Numbered from the stretch's first letter, positions 34,581 to 43,384 are shown. The stretch: DNA of 64,000 nt from Ensifer sp. LCM 4579 (GCF_001854885.1 NZ_MDDV01000007.1:62001-126000); one strand, 5' to 3'. Translations and numbers: made by a program. The notes: generated by a model from the sequence alone, not told the origin.

Positions 34581-36362
34581 TCACCGTTCGCCTGCTCCGG
34601 CCACGGCAACGAGAATTCCGGGAGCCATGAGCACCGGCGCCTCGGCCGGATGGCCGATGGACCAGATGGCCTTCCCCTCCACACTGGGAAAAGCCTGCTG
34701 CTCCTTTGAGAGATTTACTCTCAATTGAAGCGTCGCCCGGCTGAAATGCCAGTCGATGGCGATCAGCCCCTCGGGTGACGGGTGAACGACGACCCGTTTC
34801 GGCGGATCGAGGATCGGAACGATATGGCGCATCCTGAGAGCTATGAGATTGCTGAGCTTGCTGCGTTCTCGCTCCCCTTCCCCATTCCTGGCCCGGCTCC
34901 AGTTCAACTTGGACACAGCGAAGGTTTGCGGGTCCAGGGCGTCGGGGATGTGCTTCGCGTCTTCCGCCTTCCCGCCAAAACGCACCGCTTCTTCCGGTCG
35001 GTTTCTCCGGATCGCATCGGCGATCTCGCCTTCATAATCGGCGAAGAAATGAAAAGGCCCGGTTTCGCCGTAGTCGTCTCCCATGAACAACAGCGGGATT
35101 TGTGGCGAGAGGATGAGAAGGGACATCAGCACGTCCATGAGGTCGGGCGGGGCCAGCATTCGCAGCCGCTCGCCGAGCGCCCGGTTCCCGATCTGGTCGT
35201 GGTTCTGCAGAAATGCGATCCGGGACAATGGTGTGGTTTGCCGGACGTTTCGATTTCCGCCAACCGAACGCGACCAAAAGCCTGTAGCGAGAATTTCCTT
35301 CAGGATCGTCGAAGGGGCGTGCTCGTAAGGCTGATAGTGGCCGCTGGTCTCTCCGGTCGCAATGACGTGGGCTGCGTGATGGAAGTCGTCGTTCCAGCTC
35401 GCGGAAAAGCGCAAAGGCTCTCCATCGCCCGAATAGGCAACAAGCTCCGGCCGTCGCTCGTCATCCTCCACCGTCAGATGGATGTGACGATCAGGTATGG
35501 CCCGGCGCGCGGTTCGGGCGAGCTCCTGAAGAAACGAAGGCTCCTGCGTGTCCTTGATTTGGTCTACCGCGTCGAGGCGCAGGCCGTCGAAACGGAAGTC
35601 CTGAAGCCAATAGAGGGCATTTTCGATGAAATACCGCCTTACGGCGGGCTGGTCGAATTCGATCGCTACACCCCAGGGGGTCTCTCGTCTGCTGTTGAAG
35701 AAGGGCGATGCATAGCGCGCCAGCGCATTGCCTACCGGGCCGAAGTGGTTGTAGACGACGTCCAGAATGACCATCATTCCATGTCCATGGGCCGCGTCGA
35801 CCAGGGCCTTCAGATCGTCGGGCGTGCCATAGGCATTGTGTGGTGCGAAATGAAGAACGCCGTCATAGCCCCACCCGCGGCGGCCCGGAAACTGGGCCAC
35901 CGGCATGATTTCCAGTGCCGTGATGCCCACACGCGCCAAATCTCCAATGCGCGCGCTGGCGGCCCGGAACGTTCCTTCCTCGGTGAAGGTGCCGACATGC
36001 AGCTCGTAAATGACGGCTTCGTTCCATGGGCGCCCGCCCCATTCGCGATGTTTCCAGCGATATCGATCCTGATCGACCAGAACTGACGGCCCCTCGACCC
36101 CGTGGGCTTGAGACCGGGAAGCAGGATCGCTTACGCGCGTTCCGTCCGAAAGGGCGAACTGGTACAGGCTGCCGGCATCGGCTGCCGTCACCGCCGAGAA
36201 CCAGCCGTCCTCCTCCGCCGCCATATCGGTCGTCCGGTCGCCGATGACGACAGCCATACGCCCCTCATCCGGTGCCCAGATGCGGAATTCGGCCTTGCCG
36301 GGCTCGAGAAGCCTCGACCCCCATGTTCTCGCTTCGCGTGTCAGCATTTTTCGATGGCCCAT
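34581..36362 (-). CDS. treZ: Malto-oligosyltrehalose trehalohydrolase (TreZ)
   Basis: The 593-residue GH13 enzyme releases trehalose from maltooligosyltrehalose. It has an N-terminal CBM48-like domain (about 15-100) and the TreZ start FRIWAPDEGRMAV. The catalytic regions are ILDVVYNHFGPVGN, GLRLDAVDQI, HLTVEDDE and LQNHDQIGN. The partner TreY is not in the window. Its promoter lies 11 bases before the first ATG, which would make a very short leader. The next ATG (36347) could be the true start. Confidence 0.9.
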   Translation of the reverse strand: MGHRKMLTREARTWGSRLLEPGKAEFRIWAPDEGRMAVVIGDRTTDMAAEEDGWFSAVTAADAGSLYQFALSDGTRVSDPASRSQAHGVEGPSVLVDQDRYRWKHREWGGRPWNEAVIYELHVGTFTEEGTFRAASARIGDLARVGITALEIMPVAQFPGRRGWGYDGVLHFAPHNAYGTPDDLKALVDAAHGHGMMVILDVVYNHFGPVGNALARYASPFFNSRRETPWGVAIEFDQPAVRRYFIENALYWLQDFRFDGLRLDAVDQIKDTQEPSFLQELARTARRAIPDRHIHLTVEDDERRPELVAYSGDGEPLRFSASWNDDFHHAAHVIATGETSGHYQPYEHAPSTILKEILATGFWSRSVGGNRNVRQTTPLSRIAFLQNHDQIGNRALGERLRMLAPPDLMDVLMSLLILSPQIPLLFMGDDYGETGPFHFFADYEGEIADAIRRNRPEEAVRFGGKAEDAKHIPDALDPQTFAVSKLNWSRARNGEGERERSKLSNLIALRMRHIVPILDPPKRVVVHPSPEGLIAIDWHFSRATLQLRVNLSKEQQAFPSVEGKAIWSIGHPAEAPVLMAPGILVAVAGAGER

Positions 36363-36372
36363 GCGAGCTTAG

Positions 36373-36397
36373 AACCCGGCCGTTGTCGCAAAGTTCC
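36373..36397 (-). promoter_or_regulatory. EcfG-type promoter of treZ (and probably udgX)
   Basis: The reverse strand reads GGAAC-N16-GGTT, very close to the EcfG general-stress consensus GGAAC-N16/17-CGTT. The -10 element ends about 11 bases before the treZ ATG. It is divergent from the glgX promoter 50 bases away. Confidence 0.7.
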
Positions 36398-36425
36398 CAA
36401 CAACCGTTGCGCATGCGCGGCCGCA

Positions 36426-36451
36426 GGAACAAACTTGCTTCGCAGTGCGTT
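36426..36451 (+). promoter_or_regulatory. EcfG-type promoter of glgX
   Basis: The sequence GGAAC-N17-CGTT is a perfect match to the EcfG consensus with 17-base spacing. The -10 is 65 bases before the glgX ATG, a normal leader length. Confidence 0.72.
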
Positions 36452-36515
36452 GGCACGCTGCCCCATTCTCGGCCACCGATCGTGCTCGACCGACAGCGAA
36501 AGAGTGAAAACGCTT

Positions 36516-38585
36516 ATGAATCTCTCCTTCTCGAAGCTGGATTTCCTCAAACCGGAGCTTGGAGCCGAGTACATAGGCGATGGCACGCATTTCGCAGTCT
36601 TCTCGGCGCATGCCGAAAAGGTGGAACTGTGCCTCTTCTCCAGCGACGGCCAAACGGAAATCGCCCGCCTTCCGCTACCCACGCGCGAGGGGGATGTCTG
36701 GTCCGGCTTCATCGAGGGGATCGGACCCGGCACGCTCTACGGCTATCGTGTCTACGGCCCCTACGATCCGGTGAACGGCCATCGCTTCAATCCCAACAAG
36801 CTCCTGCTCGATCCCTATGCCAAGCAGATATTCGGAAAACTGACATGGGACGATGCTCTCTTTGGCTATCGTGTCGGCCATGCGGAGGCGGATCTCAGCT
36901 TCGATGAACGCGACAGTGCTCCCTTTATGGTGAAGGCGGTCGTGCAGGATCCGGAATTCGACTGGGAGGGCGAGCAGGCCATTCGGCGCCCCTGGACGGA
37001 CACCGTGATCTACGAGGCGCATATCCGGGGACTGACGATGACGTGTCCGGGCATACCGGAGCAGGAACGCGGCACATTCCGCGCAATGGCGCACCCCGCG
37101 ATCATGGAACATCTCACGAAGCTTGGCGTGACCGTGGTCGAACTCTTGCCGGTGCAGTATTTCCTCGACGATCGCCACCTGATTGAACGGGGCTTGCGCA
37201 ACTACTGGGGATATCAGCCGCTGGGCTATTTTGCTCCGGCTCGCCGCTATTTGTCGAATGGCAGCATTCAGGAATTCAAATCCATGGTGAAGGCCTTCCA
37301 CGCCGCGGGCATCGAAGTCGTCATGGACGTGGTCTACAACCATACAGGGGAAGGTTCGGAGCTGGGGCCGACGCTCAGCTTCCGAGGCTTCGATAACCTG
37401 AGCTACTATCGCCAATCGCCCGACGCCAGGCACACATACGACATGACCGGCACCGGCAACACGCTCAATGTCGCGCATCCCATGGTGCTTCGCATGGTGC
37501 TGGACAGCCTGCGTTACTGGGTCACCGCGATGCATGTCGATGGTTTCCGTTTCGATCTCGCGAGTGCGCTCGGAAGAGAGCAGATCGAATTCGACCGCGA
37601 GGGCGGCTTCTTCGACGCTATACGCCAGGACCCCGTGCTCGCTGGCGTGAAGCTGATCGCCGAGCCCTGGGACATCGGCGACGACGGGTATCAACTCGGC
37701 GGCTTTCCCCCGCCGTTTCGCGAATGGAACGACCGCTTTCGCGACGACGTGAGACGCTATTGGAGGCGCGATCCCGGGCAGGTTCCGTGCCTCGCACAGC
37801 GCCTCGTGGGCTCTCCCACGGAATTCAATCATTCCGGCCGTGTGGCGACGTCATCGATCAATCTGGTCAGCGCCCATGATGGGCTGACGCTCGCCGACAC
37901 GGTCTCTTTCAACGAGCGGCACAACGAGGCAAATGGCGAGGAAAATCGTGACGGGCACGCGGACAACTGCTCGGACAATCTCGGCGTGGAGGGCCAAACC
38001 GGCGATGCTGATGTCCTTGCGGCCCGCGCGCGCCGGCGCAGGGCCATTTTGGCTACCCTGATGCTCAGTCGCGGGGTGCCCATGATGCTCGGCGGCGACG
38101 AACTCGGCAACAGCCAGGGCGGCAACAATAACAGCTACTGCCAGGACAACGAAATCGGCTGGGTCGACTGGAGCGCAAGCGATGAGGATTTCCTTAGCTT
38201 TTGCAGGAGGCTCATCGCCTTTCGGCTCGCTCATCCCCTCCTTCGGGAGGATGGTTTCCTGGATTCGGAGCTGGTCACGTGGCTTCGTCCCGACGGCCAG
38301 AAAATGACGCATGAGGACTGGCATCGAATGGAGCAGCAGGCAATCGGTGTGCACCTGCACGCCGGCGATAGTGCGGACGGCGATCTCATCATCATGCTCA
38401 ACTCCGGAGCGGATTGCCGGTTCTCTCTGCCTGGATCCCGGGACGGCTGGCAATGGCGGCGCGCGCTGGACAGCGTGGAGGCTAGCTTCGCAGTCCGTGC
38501 CGCCGACGATAGCGAACTGATACCGGAACAGGGCGTCGTCGTCTTCATGGCTGCTCCATCGAGCCACGCGCAGCGGAACAAATGA
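36516..38585 (+). CDS. glgX: Glycogen debranching enzyme (GlgX)
   Basis: The start at 36516 (MNLSFSKLDFLKPELG) gives 689 residues; the open frame upstream includes promoter sequence. It has a CBM48-like domain (about 18-120), then a GH13 catalytic domain with VVYNHTGEGSELG, VDGFRFDLASALGRE (nucleophile Asp), LIAEPWDIGDDGYQ (acid Glu) and SAHDGLTLAD. GlgX removes short branches from phosphorylase-limited glycogen. A second stress promoter overlaps the end of the gene and drives the next one. Confidence 0.92.
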   Translation: MNLSFSKLDFLKPELGAEYIGDGTHFAVFSAHAEKVELCLFSSDGQTEIARLPLPTREGDVWSGFIEGIGPGTLYGYRVYGPYDPVNGHRFNPNKLLLDPYAKQIFGKLTWDDALFGYRVGHAEADLSFDERDSAPFMVKAVVQDPEFDWEGEQAIRRPWTDTVIYEAHIRGLTMTCPGIPEQERGTFRAMAHPAIMEHLTKLGVTVVELLPVQYFLDDRHLIERGLRNYWGYQPLGYFAPARRYLSNGSIQEFKSMVKAFHAAGIEVVMDVVYNHTGEGSELGPTLSFRGFDNLSYYRQSPDARHTYDMTGTGNTLNVAHPMVLRMVLDSLRYWVTAMHVDGFRFDLASALGREQIEFDREGGFFDAIRQDPVLAGVKLIAEPWDIGDDGYQLGGFPPPFREWNDRFRDDVRRYWRRDPGQVPCLAQRLVGSPTEFNHSGRVATSSINLVSAHDGLTLADTVSFNERHNEANGEENRDGHADNCSDNLGVEGQTGDADVLAARARRRRAILATLMLSRGVPMMLGGDELGNSQGGNNNSYCQDNEIGWVDWSASDEDFLSFCRRLIAFRLAHPLLREDGFLDSELVTWLRPDGQKMTHEDWHRMEQQAIGVHLHAGDSADGDLIIMLNSGADCRFSLPGSRDGWQWRRALDSVEASFAVRAADDSELIPEQGVVVFMAAPSSHAQRNK

Positions 38586-38599
38586 AAGGCTCAGTCGTT
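38575..38599 (+). promoter_or_regulatory. EcfG-type promoter overlapping the glgX stop
   Basis: GGAAC-N16-CGTT is an exact consensus match. It spans the glgX stop codon and points at the DUF2934 gene 34 bases downstream. Confidence 0.75.
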
Positions 38600-38632
38600 G
38601 GCAATCGGCATCTATTTAACGGGAGAGCGGTG

Positions 38633-38863
38633 ATGGATGAAAGAGAGGAACTCATCCGGCGGCGGGCCTATGCAATTTGGGAAAAGGAAGGCCGTCCGGA
38701 CGGTCAGGACAAGCGACACTGGGAGCAGGCCAGCCGCGAAATGGCCCGCGGCAACGGGCCCGATCCGATGGAAGAGACGGAAGGCGCCACCGGCGCGCTG
38801 GATGCGCCGGAAGCCCCCGCCTCCCTTGGAGCCGAAGGAACCCCGGATTCCAACAAGGCCTGA
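38633..38863 (+). CDS. DUF2934 family small protein
   Basis: I choose ATG 38633 because GGGAGAG lies just before it and the EcfG promoter would otherwise run into the reading frame. The 76-residue product contains the DUF2934 core ELIRRRAYAIWEKEGRPDGQDKRHWEQA, then an acidic, disordered tail. This family is common in rhizobial stress regulons, but its function is unknown. It probably forms an operon with the following CBS protein, 20 bases later. Confidence 0.82.
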   Translation: MDEREELIRRRAYAIWEKEGRPDGQDKRHWEQASREMARGNGPDPMEETEGATGALDAPEAPASLGAEGTPDSNKA

Positions 38864-38883
38864 ATCAGTAGGGAGTATCAATC

Positions 38884-39309
38884 ATGCGCGTTGCAGACGT
38901 CATGACGAAGAATGTCCATGTGGTAAACCCCGACGATACGGTTGCGGCAGTTGCTCGGCACATGGCCGATAATGATATCGGCTTCCTGCCGGTTGGCGAC
39001 CATGATCGGCTGGTCGGAATGATTACGGATCGCGATATCGTGGTTCGCTGCGTGGCCGATGGCCGCGACGGCAACACGCGCATTTCCGACGTCATGACCA
39101 CCGATGTCAAGTATTGCTTCGACGATGAGGAGCTATCGGATGTCGCCCATAATATGGGCGATCAGCAGATTCGCCGGCTGCCGGTGGTCAACAGGGCGAA
39201 ACGCCTGGTCGGGGTCGTGTCGCTCGCCGACGCTGCCCGGTCGGATCCCTCGGTCGCGGGCGTTGGCCTCCAAGGCGTGACCGAGCCGGGAGGCGCTCAC
39301 AATCAATGA
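38884..39309 (+). CDS. Two-CBS-domain protein
   Basis: The 141-residue protein is made of two CBS domains (about 5-60 and 70-125) starting MRVADVMTKNVHVVNPDDTVAAVARHM and ending with RLPVVNRAKRLVGVVSLADAAR. CBS pairs bind adenosine nucleotides and regulate partner activity. No catalytic domain is attached, so it may sense energy charge or act on a stress partner. It follows the DUF2934 gene and probably shares its promoter. A second such protein is encoded 365 bases away. Confidence 0.88.
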   Translation: MRVADVMTKNVHVVNPDDTVAAVARHMADNDIGFLPVGDHDRLVGMITDRDIVVRCVADGRDGNTRISDVMTTDVKYCFDDEELSDVAHNMGDQQIRRLPVVNRAKRLVGVVSLADAARSDPSVAGVGLQGVTEPGGAHNQ

Positions 39310-39414
39310 TCCGGTCAGGCTGGGGCAAGCGGCGGCTGGCGGCGGTTCAGCCGCCGTTCTCGATCGGATCCGCATCGGAAAACGTACGCAACTCCTCGAA
39401 ATTCGATGGCGAGG

Positions 39415-39440
39415 GGAACCTATAGGCTTGTCGGCACGTT
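39415..39440 (+). promoter_or_regulatory. EcfG-type promoter of the 39.5-kb operon
   Basis: GGAAC-N17-CGTT is an exact consensus match with 17-base spacing. The -10 is 44 bases before the ATG of the small basic protein, which is the first of four tightly packed genes. Confidence 0.75.
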
Positions 39441-39483
39441 GGGCTAATTGGACCAAATCGCAACCGCAAAGGAGGCCGAAGCG

Positions 39484-39687
39484 ATGATGCGACGTAAGCT
39501 CAGGCGCAGCAAACCGAGGGTGACCCAACCGGAGTCGCCTGAAGGGAGGCGCCCTCGCAAGAACGCGCAGGAGCCGCAGGTGCTCGTGCCGCAAAAGGTG
39601 GATTTGCCTTTACCGACGTCTCCCCTCGATGAGGTTCGAGTGCCAGCATCGATCGACGGCAGGAGTTTGAGCAATGGCCGAGAGTGA
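39484..39687 (+). CDS. Small basic hypothetical protein
   Basis: An AAGGAGG ribosome site eight bases upstream supports ATG 39484. The 67-residue product begins MMRRKLRRSKPRVTQPES and is rich in Arg, Lys, Pro and Ser, with no predicted secondary-structure elements. It overlaps the start of the second CBS gene by 14 bases and is the first gene behind an EcfG-type promoter. I do not recognise the family; a nucleic-acid-binding or disordered stress role is conceivable. Confidence 0.6.
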   Translation: MMRRKLRRSKPRVTQPESPEGRRPRKNAQEPQVLVPQKVDLPLPTSPLDEVRVPASIDGRSLSNGRE

Positions 39688-40144
39688 GGGGCAGATAACC
39701 GTGGCATCGGTGATGACGCCAACGGTCTACACGATTTCGCCGGACGACTCGGCTCAGTCAGCGGCGCGGCTGATGGAAGAGACGGGGGTCGGCTTTCTAC
39801 CGGTGGAATTCCCGCCTGTCGGGGCGGTGCTCGGGGTGATCTCGGACAGGGACATTGTCGTCTCCGTTCTTGCGCAAGGCCTCTCCACCACCGCAGCGAT
39901 TCGAGAATTCATGGTGGTCTCGCCGGAGACGTGCTCCCCTGGAGACAGCGTCCTCGCCGCGGCGCAGAAGATGGCGAGCAGCCGGAGCCGGCGGCTGGTG
40001 GTGGTGAATGACGAGCGTCGGGCAATCGGTGTCCTCGCGCTCGCAGATATCGCTAGGGTCTATCCGGATTTCGGCGCGTTCGTATTGGCGTCGGTTGCCG
40101 ATCAGGCGCGCAATGCAGGGGGGACACAGGGATGGTTGAGCTGA
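39674..40144 (+). CDS. Two-CBS-domain protein
   Basis: The 156-residue protein has two CBS domains, with VASVMTPTVYTISPDDSAQSAARLMEETGVGFLPV as the first half and DSVLAAAQKMASSRSRRLVVVNDERRAIGVLALADIA as the second. Like the neighbour at 38.9 kb it lacks an attached enzyme. The ATG lies inside the end of the preceding gene and its own end overlaps the DUF982 gene by 13 bases, so the three are translationally coupled. Confidence 0.87.
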   Translation: MAESEGQITVASVMTPTVYTISPDDSAQSAARLMEETGVGFLPVEFPPVGAVLGVISDRDIVVSVLAQGLSTTAAIREFMVVSPETCSPGDSVLAAAQKMASSRSRRLVVVNDERRAIGVLALADIARVYPDFGAFVLASVADQARNAGGTQGWLS

Positions 40145-40401
40145 CTGTTGACCGGCAGTGGGACGAGCCGGTGATCCTAGAGGCGGGCGAGCGCGTACTG
40201 CGTGTGCAGAGCACGCGCGACGCGCTTCTCTGCCTCAAAAACCATTGGCGGTCGGCGGGCCCGGCTCGGCAAGCTGCCATGGCGGGTTGCGAGGCCGCGC
40301 TAGCGGGCGAGGCTTCCCCGGACGCGGCTCTGGAGGCCTTTCTGGACGCGGCGAGCGAAGCTGGTTTCCGCGTCAGCCGCTGGCCACGCGAGGACGCATG
40401 A
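40132..40401 (+). CDS. DUF982 family protein
   Basis: The 89-residue protein begins MVELTVDRQWDEPVILEAGERVLRVQSTRDALLCLKNHW. It continues with the typical AxxxCxxALxG pattern of DUF982 (AAMAGCEAALAGEASPDAALEAFLDAASEAGF). DUF982 proteins are short and abundant in Rhizobiaceae, with no known function. The start overlaps the end of the CBS gene, so expression depends on the same stress promoter. Confidence 0.8.
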   Translation: MVELTVDRQWDEPVILEAGERVLRVQSTRDALLCLKNHWRSAGPARQAAMAGCEAALAGEASPDAALEAFLDAASEAGFRVSRWPREDA

Positions 40402-40474
40402 TAGACCGCACGAGCGTCGGCGCATGCGATGATTGGCTGCGGGGCCGCAGGGCCGTTCGGCGGAGGACTTTTTG

Positions 40475-41263
40475 GTGAATGCGCCGACATCGAAGCGCGT
40501 CGCACTGGTCACGGGCGCGGGGTCAGGAATCGGCAAGGCGATTGCTCTGCGGCTCGCTCGGGACGGTGTCGCCGTGGCCGCGCTCGGGCACACGCCGGAG
40601 GAGACCGCGACGACCGTCGATGAAATTCGCGCATGGGGCGGCGATGCTCTCGCTCTTAAGGCCGACGTCCGCCACGAGGCTGATATGCGCAAGGCGGTTG
40701 AAAAACTGATCGGTAACTTCGGCCGCCTTGACGTCGTCGTGGCGAATGCCGGCATCAACGGCGTCTGGGCGCCAGTAGAAGACCTGAAGCCGCAAGAATG
40801 GGACGAGACGATCGCAACAAATCTTCGCGGTACCTACCTCACCCTTCACTTTTGCGTTCCGCATCTGAAGGCGGCCGGTGGCGGCGCGATCGTGGTCGTG
40901 TCGTCGATCAACGGCACACGGACCTTCACGACCCCGGGCGCCACCGCCTATAGCGCCACGAAGGCGGCGCAGGTGGCGATGGTAAAGCAATTGGCGCTGG
41001 AACTTGGGAAGCACCAGATCCGCATCAATGCCGTTTGTCCCGGCGCCATCGAGACCAAGATTTCCGACAATACCAGCCAGCGCGGCCGAGACGAAGCGTC
41101 AATTCCGGTAAAGTGGCCGGAAGGCGACATTCCGCTGACCGAAGGAAAGCCGGGAGAGCCGGAGGATGTGGCCGACGTCGTGTGTTTCCTCGTCTCCGAT
41201 GCTGCACGTCACGTCACGGGAAGCCCGGTCTGGGTGGACGGTGGGCAAGGTCTCCTTCGCTGA
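40475..41263 (+). CDS. Short-chain dehydrogenase/reductase
   Basis: I place the start at GTG 40475 (MNAPTSKRVALVTGAGSGIG), with GGAGG eight bases ahead. The 262-residue protein has the cofactor motif TGAGSGIG, NAG (VVANAGING), catalytic S (VVVSSINGT), Y and K (AYSATKAA) and the C-terminal GSPVWVDGGQG. The D of ALKADV suggests a normal SDR fold; the substrate is not evident. It follows the DUF982 gene by 73 bases on the same strand. Confidence 0.88.
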   Translation: MNAPTSKRVALVTGAGSGIGKAIALRLARDGVAVAALGHTPEETATTVDEIRAWGGDALALKADVRHEADMRKAVEKLIGNFGRLDVVVANAGINGVWAPVEDLKPQEWDETIATNLRGTYLTLHFCVPHLKAAGGGAIVVVSSINGTRTFTTPGATAYSATKAAQVAMVKQLALELGKHQIRINAVCPGAIETKISDNTSQRGRDEASIPVKWPEGDIPLTEGKPGEPEDVADVVCFLVSDAARHVTGSPVWVDGGQGLLR

Positions 41264-41374
41264 AGGTGGCGTCACCTGACACGCCCTGGCAAAGATGGCA
41301 TCATCCGCCTGCCGCCCCTCTTCATTAAGCCGCGGTGCCATACGCAATTAATGCGTCTTCTCCGATAAATCGGC

Positions 41375-41399
41375 GGAACATAATCCCTACTGGCCGGTT
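41375..41399 (+). promoter_or_regulatory. EcfG-type promoter of the DUF3008-like gene
   Basis: GGAAC-N16-GGTT differs from the consensus only at the first -10 base. The -10 lies 36 bases before the ATG of the small basic protein at 41436. Confidence 0.65.
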
Positions 41400-41435
41400 C
41401 CATTGCCGCTTCTGCAGCGTGCAAAGGAGAGAGCA

Positions 41436-41624
41436 ATGCCTGCGAAATCGAAGGCGCAGCAAATGGCTGCCGGCGCAGCCCTTTCTGCCAAGCGTGGCGA
41501 AAAAAAGAAAAGCGACCTCAAGGGCGCTTCGAAGGAAATGGTTGAATCAATGACAGAAAAGGAGCTTGAGGAACTCGCGTCGACGAAGCGCAAGGGCAAG
41601 CCGCAGCACGCTTCGAAGTCGTGA
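41436..41624 (+). CDS. DUF3008-like small basic protein
   Basis: ATG 41436 is preceded by AAAGGAGAGAGC. The 62-residue product reads MPAKSKAQQMAAGAALSAKRGEKKK..., then MVESMTEKELEELASTKRKGKPQ. It is highly charged and without a hydrophobic core. This pattern resembles the DUF3008 family from memory. It sits behind an EcfG-type promoter and 100 bases before the NepR-like gene, which could be cotranscribed. Confidence 0.75.
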   Translation: MPAKSKAQQMAAGAALSAKRGEKKKSDLKGASKEMVESMTEKELEELASTKRKGKPQHASKS

Positions 41625-41723
41625 GCCTACACCGACGCCGCGCCATTTACCGGCCATTTGGAATTTACAGAGGCCGAGGAATGATATTTTATCTTCTGGT
41701 CCTGCCACGGATAGGAAGTGCGG

Positions 41724-41885
41724 ATGAGCGAAACGAAAGTCCCGGCGGAACCGGTTGGAGAAGACAGGGTCGTCGACGAGCAAATCGCCTTGCTGATGGA
41801 GGAAATCCAAAGAGAGACCGTGCCGGAGCAGCTTTTGCAACTGGCGCAACGGTTGCAGAAGGCACTTGCCGCGCGAAGGAAGTAA
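41724..41885 (+). CDS. nepR: NepR-like anti-sigma factor (short)
   Basis: This 53-residue frame (start MSETKVPAEPVGEDRVVDEQ) carries a single amphipathic core QIALLMEEIQRETVPEQLLQLAQRL, with the conserved VPxxLxxL region of NepR proteins. NepR proteins bind and inhibit EcfG sigma factors until released by phosphorylated PhyR. The gene is convergent with the sigma gene 20 bases further on, instead of upstream in an operon as usual. An AGGAAG ribosome site precedes it. It is shorter than many NepR proteins, so the call is good but not certain. Confidence 0.6.
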   Translation: MSETKVPAEPVGEDRVVDEQIALLMEEIQRETVPEQLLQLAQRLQKALAARRK

Positions 41886-41893
41886 TTGGTTCG

Positions 41894-41907
41894 TGACGGA
41901 AACGTCA
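41894..41907. terminator. Small hairpin between the NepR-like and sigma stops
   Basis: Five-base arms TGACG and CGTCA with a GAAA loop fill the 20-base gap and include the sigma stop codon. It is too short to be a strong terminator and is recorded mainly because both transcripts must end nearby. Confidence 0.25.
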
Positions 41908-42426
41908 GTTCAGAGGATTGCCGTGCATCTGGGTGACCAATTCCTCGCGCGCCCGACTAAGGCGGCTCTTGATCGTCCCGATCGCACAATCGCAGATATC
42001 GGCGGCTTCCTTGTAGCTCATCCCGAATCCGGCCACCAGGACGAGAACCTCGCGATGCTCCGGGGTCAGTAACTCCAGGGCGTGACGGAGCTCACCATTG
42101 AGGACCGACCATTCCTGGGCAGGGGCCGCGGGAATCGACAATTCCGCGGCATCCATCGCCCCCGGACTTTCCCGTTTTCTGAGTTTGTATTGCGTCCGGA
42201 AAACATTGCGCATGATCGTGAAGAGCCATGACTTGAGACTCGTACCGGGCGCGAACTGGTCGACGCTTCTGAGCGCCCGCAGTAAAGTTTCCTGTACGAG
42301 ATCATCCGCTTCAAAGGACGACGATGTGAACGTCCGCGCGAATGCCCGCAACGCCGGTATCAGATCGACGACCTGTTCTTCTACTCGCGATGACGGCTGA
42401 CGCGTTTCGCTGATGATGGCAGGCAT
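41905..42426 (-). CDS. EcfG-type RNA polymerase sigma factor (general stress response)
   Basis: The 173-residue protein has both ECF regions. Region 2 is FEADDLVQETLLRALRSVDQFAPGTSLKSWLFTIMRNVFRTQY. Region 4 is LTPEHREVLVLVAGFGMSYKEAADICDCAIGTIKSRLSRAREEL. The LKSWLF...RN block and the PAQEWSVLNGELRHAL spacer are typical of EcfG sigma factors (such as RpoE2), from memory. EcfG activates the GGAAC-N16/17-CGTT promoters seen around it. Divergent small stress genes lie upstream. Confidence 0.88.
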   Translation of the reverse strand: MPAIISETRQPSSRVEEQVVDLIPALRAFARTFTSSSFEADDLVQETLLRALRSVDQFAPGTSLKSWLFTIMRNVFRTQYKLRKRESPGAMDAAELSIPAAPAQEWSVLNGELRHALELLTPEHREVLVLVAGFGMSYKEAADICDCAIGTIKSRLSRAREELVTQMHGNPLN

Positions 42427-42475
42427 ATCGACTATTGCCCTTCTGCCCGAGATTTTTTTTGATAACGCGAGGGAA

Positions 42476-42500
42476 AATGCCTGTGCGGCATTTTGGTTCC
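42476..42500 (-). promoter_or_regulatory. Weak EcfG-like promoter upstream of the sigma gene
   Basis: The reverse strand reads GGAAC-N16-CATT, one base off the CGTT -10. It is 50 bases before the sigma start and would allow autoregulation. The mismatch makes the call tentative. Confidence 0.35.
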
Positions 42501-42558
42501 TGAGAGCCCGGATATTCTCCGGGACCTGGAAGAAAGGCTGAGCAATCAGCCCTCCCCT

Positions 42559-42960
<402 letters not shown>

Positions 42961-42963
42961 CTA

Positions 42964-42988
42964 AACGGCCATCGGCTGTCATGGTTCC
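42964..42988 (-). promoter_or_regulatory. EcfG-type promoter
   Basis: The reverse strand reads GGAAC-N16-CGTT, an exact consensus match, 34 bases before the small stress protein gene ending at 42559. Confidence 0.75.
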
Positions 42989-43114
42989 GGGGCACAGGCA
43001 CCATTCCCCCAGCGCAGCGTGTCTTCCAGGCTAGGAAATTTCCCGTTCACAAGTCGAACCAAAAGCCCGCCCCATGCATTATTGCGATGGACGATGTATC
43101 GAAGGAGTATTCCC

Positions 43115-43318
43115 ATGGACTGGAATCGGATCGAAGGAAATTGGAAGCAAATCAAGGGAAGGGTGAAGGAGCAGTGGGGGCGCCTCACCGACGATGATCT
43201 TGACGAGATCGACGGAAGCCGCGAACAGCTCGAAGGCAAGATCCAGGAACGCTACGGAATAGCGAGAGATCGCGTAAGACAAGACATCAATGATTGGTAC
43301 GGTCGCCAGACTTGGTAG
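43115..43318 (+). CDS. CsbD-like stress protein
   Basis: The 67-residue protein begins MDWNRIEGNWKQIKGRVKEQWGRLTDDDLDEIDGSREQLEGKIQ, a full-length CsbD domain. A consensus AAGGAG lies upstream of ATG 43115. CsbD proteins are widespread general-stress proteins of unknown biochemical role, often under general stress sigma factors. I found no good EcfG promoter directly upstream here, which is odd for this neighbourhood. Confidence 0.92.
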   Translation: MDWNRIEGNWKQIKGRVKEQWGRLTDDDLDEIDGSREQLEGKIQERYGIARDRVRQDINDWYGRQTW

Positions 43319-43384
43319 GCTTTGCCGTAAGCTATCGCCACATCCAGGTTGGCGGCTGACCGCCCGGTCCCCGCAGAATCGACG

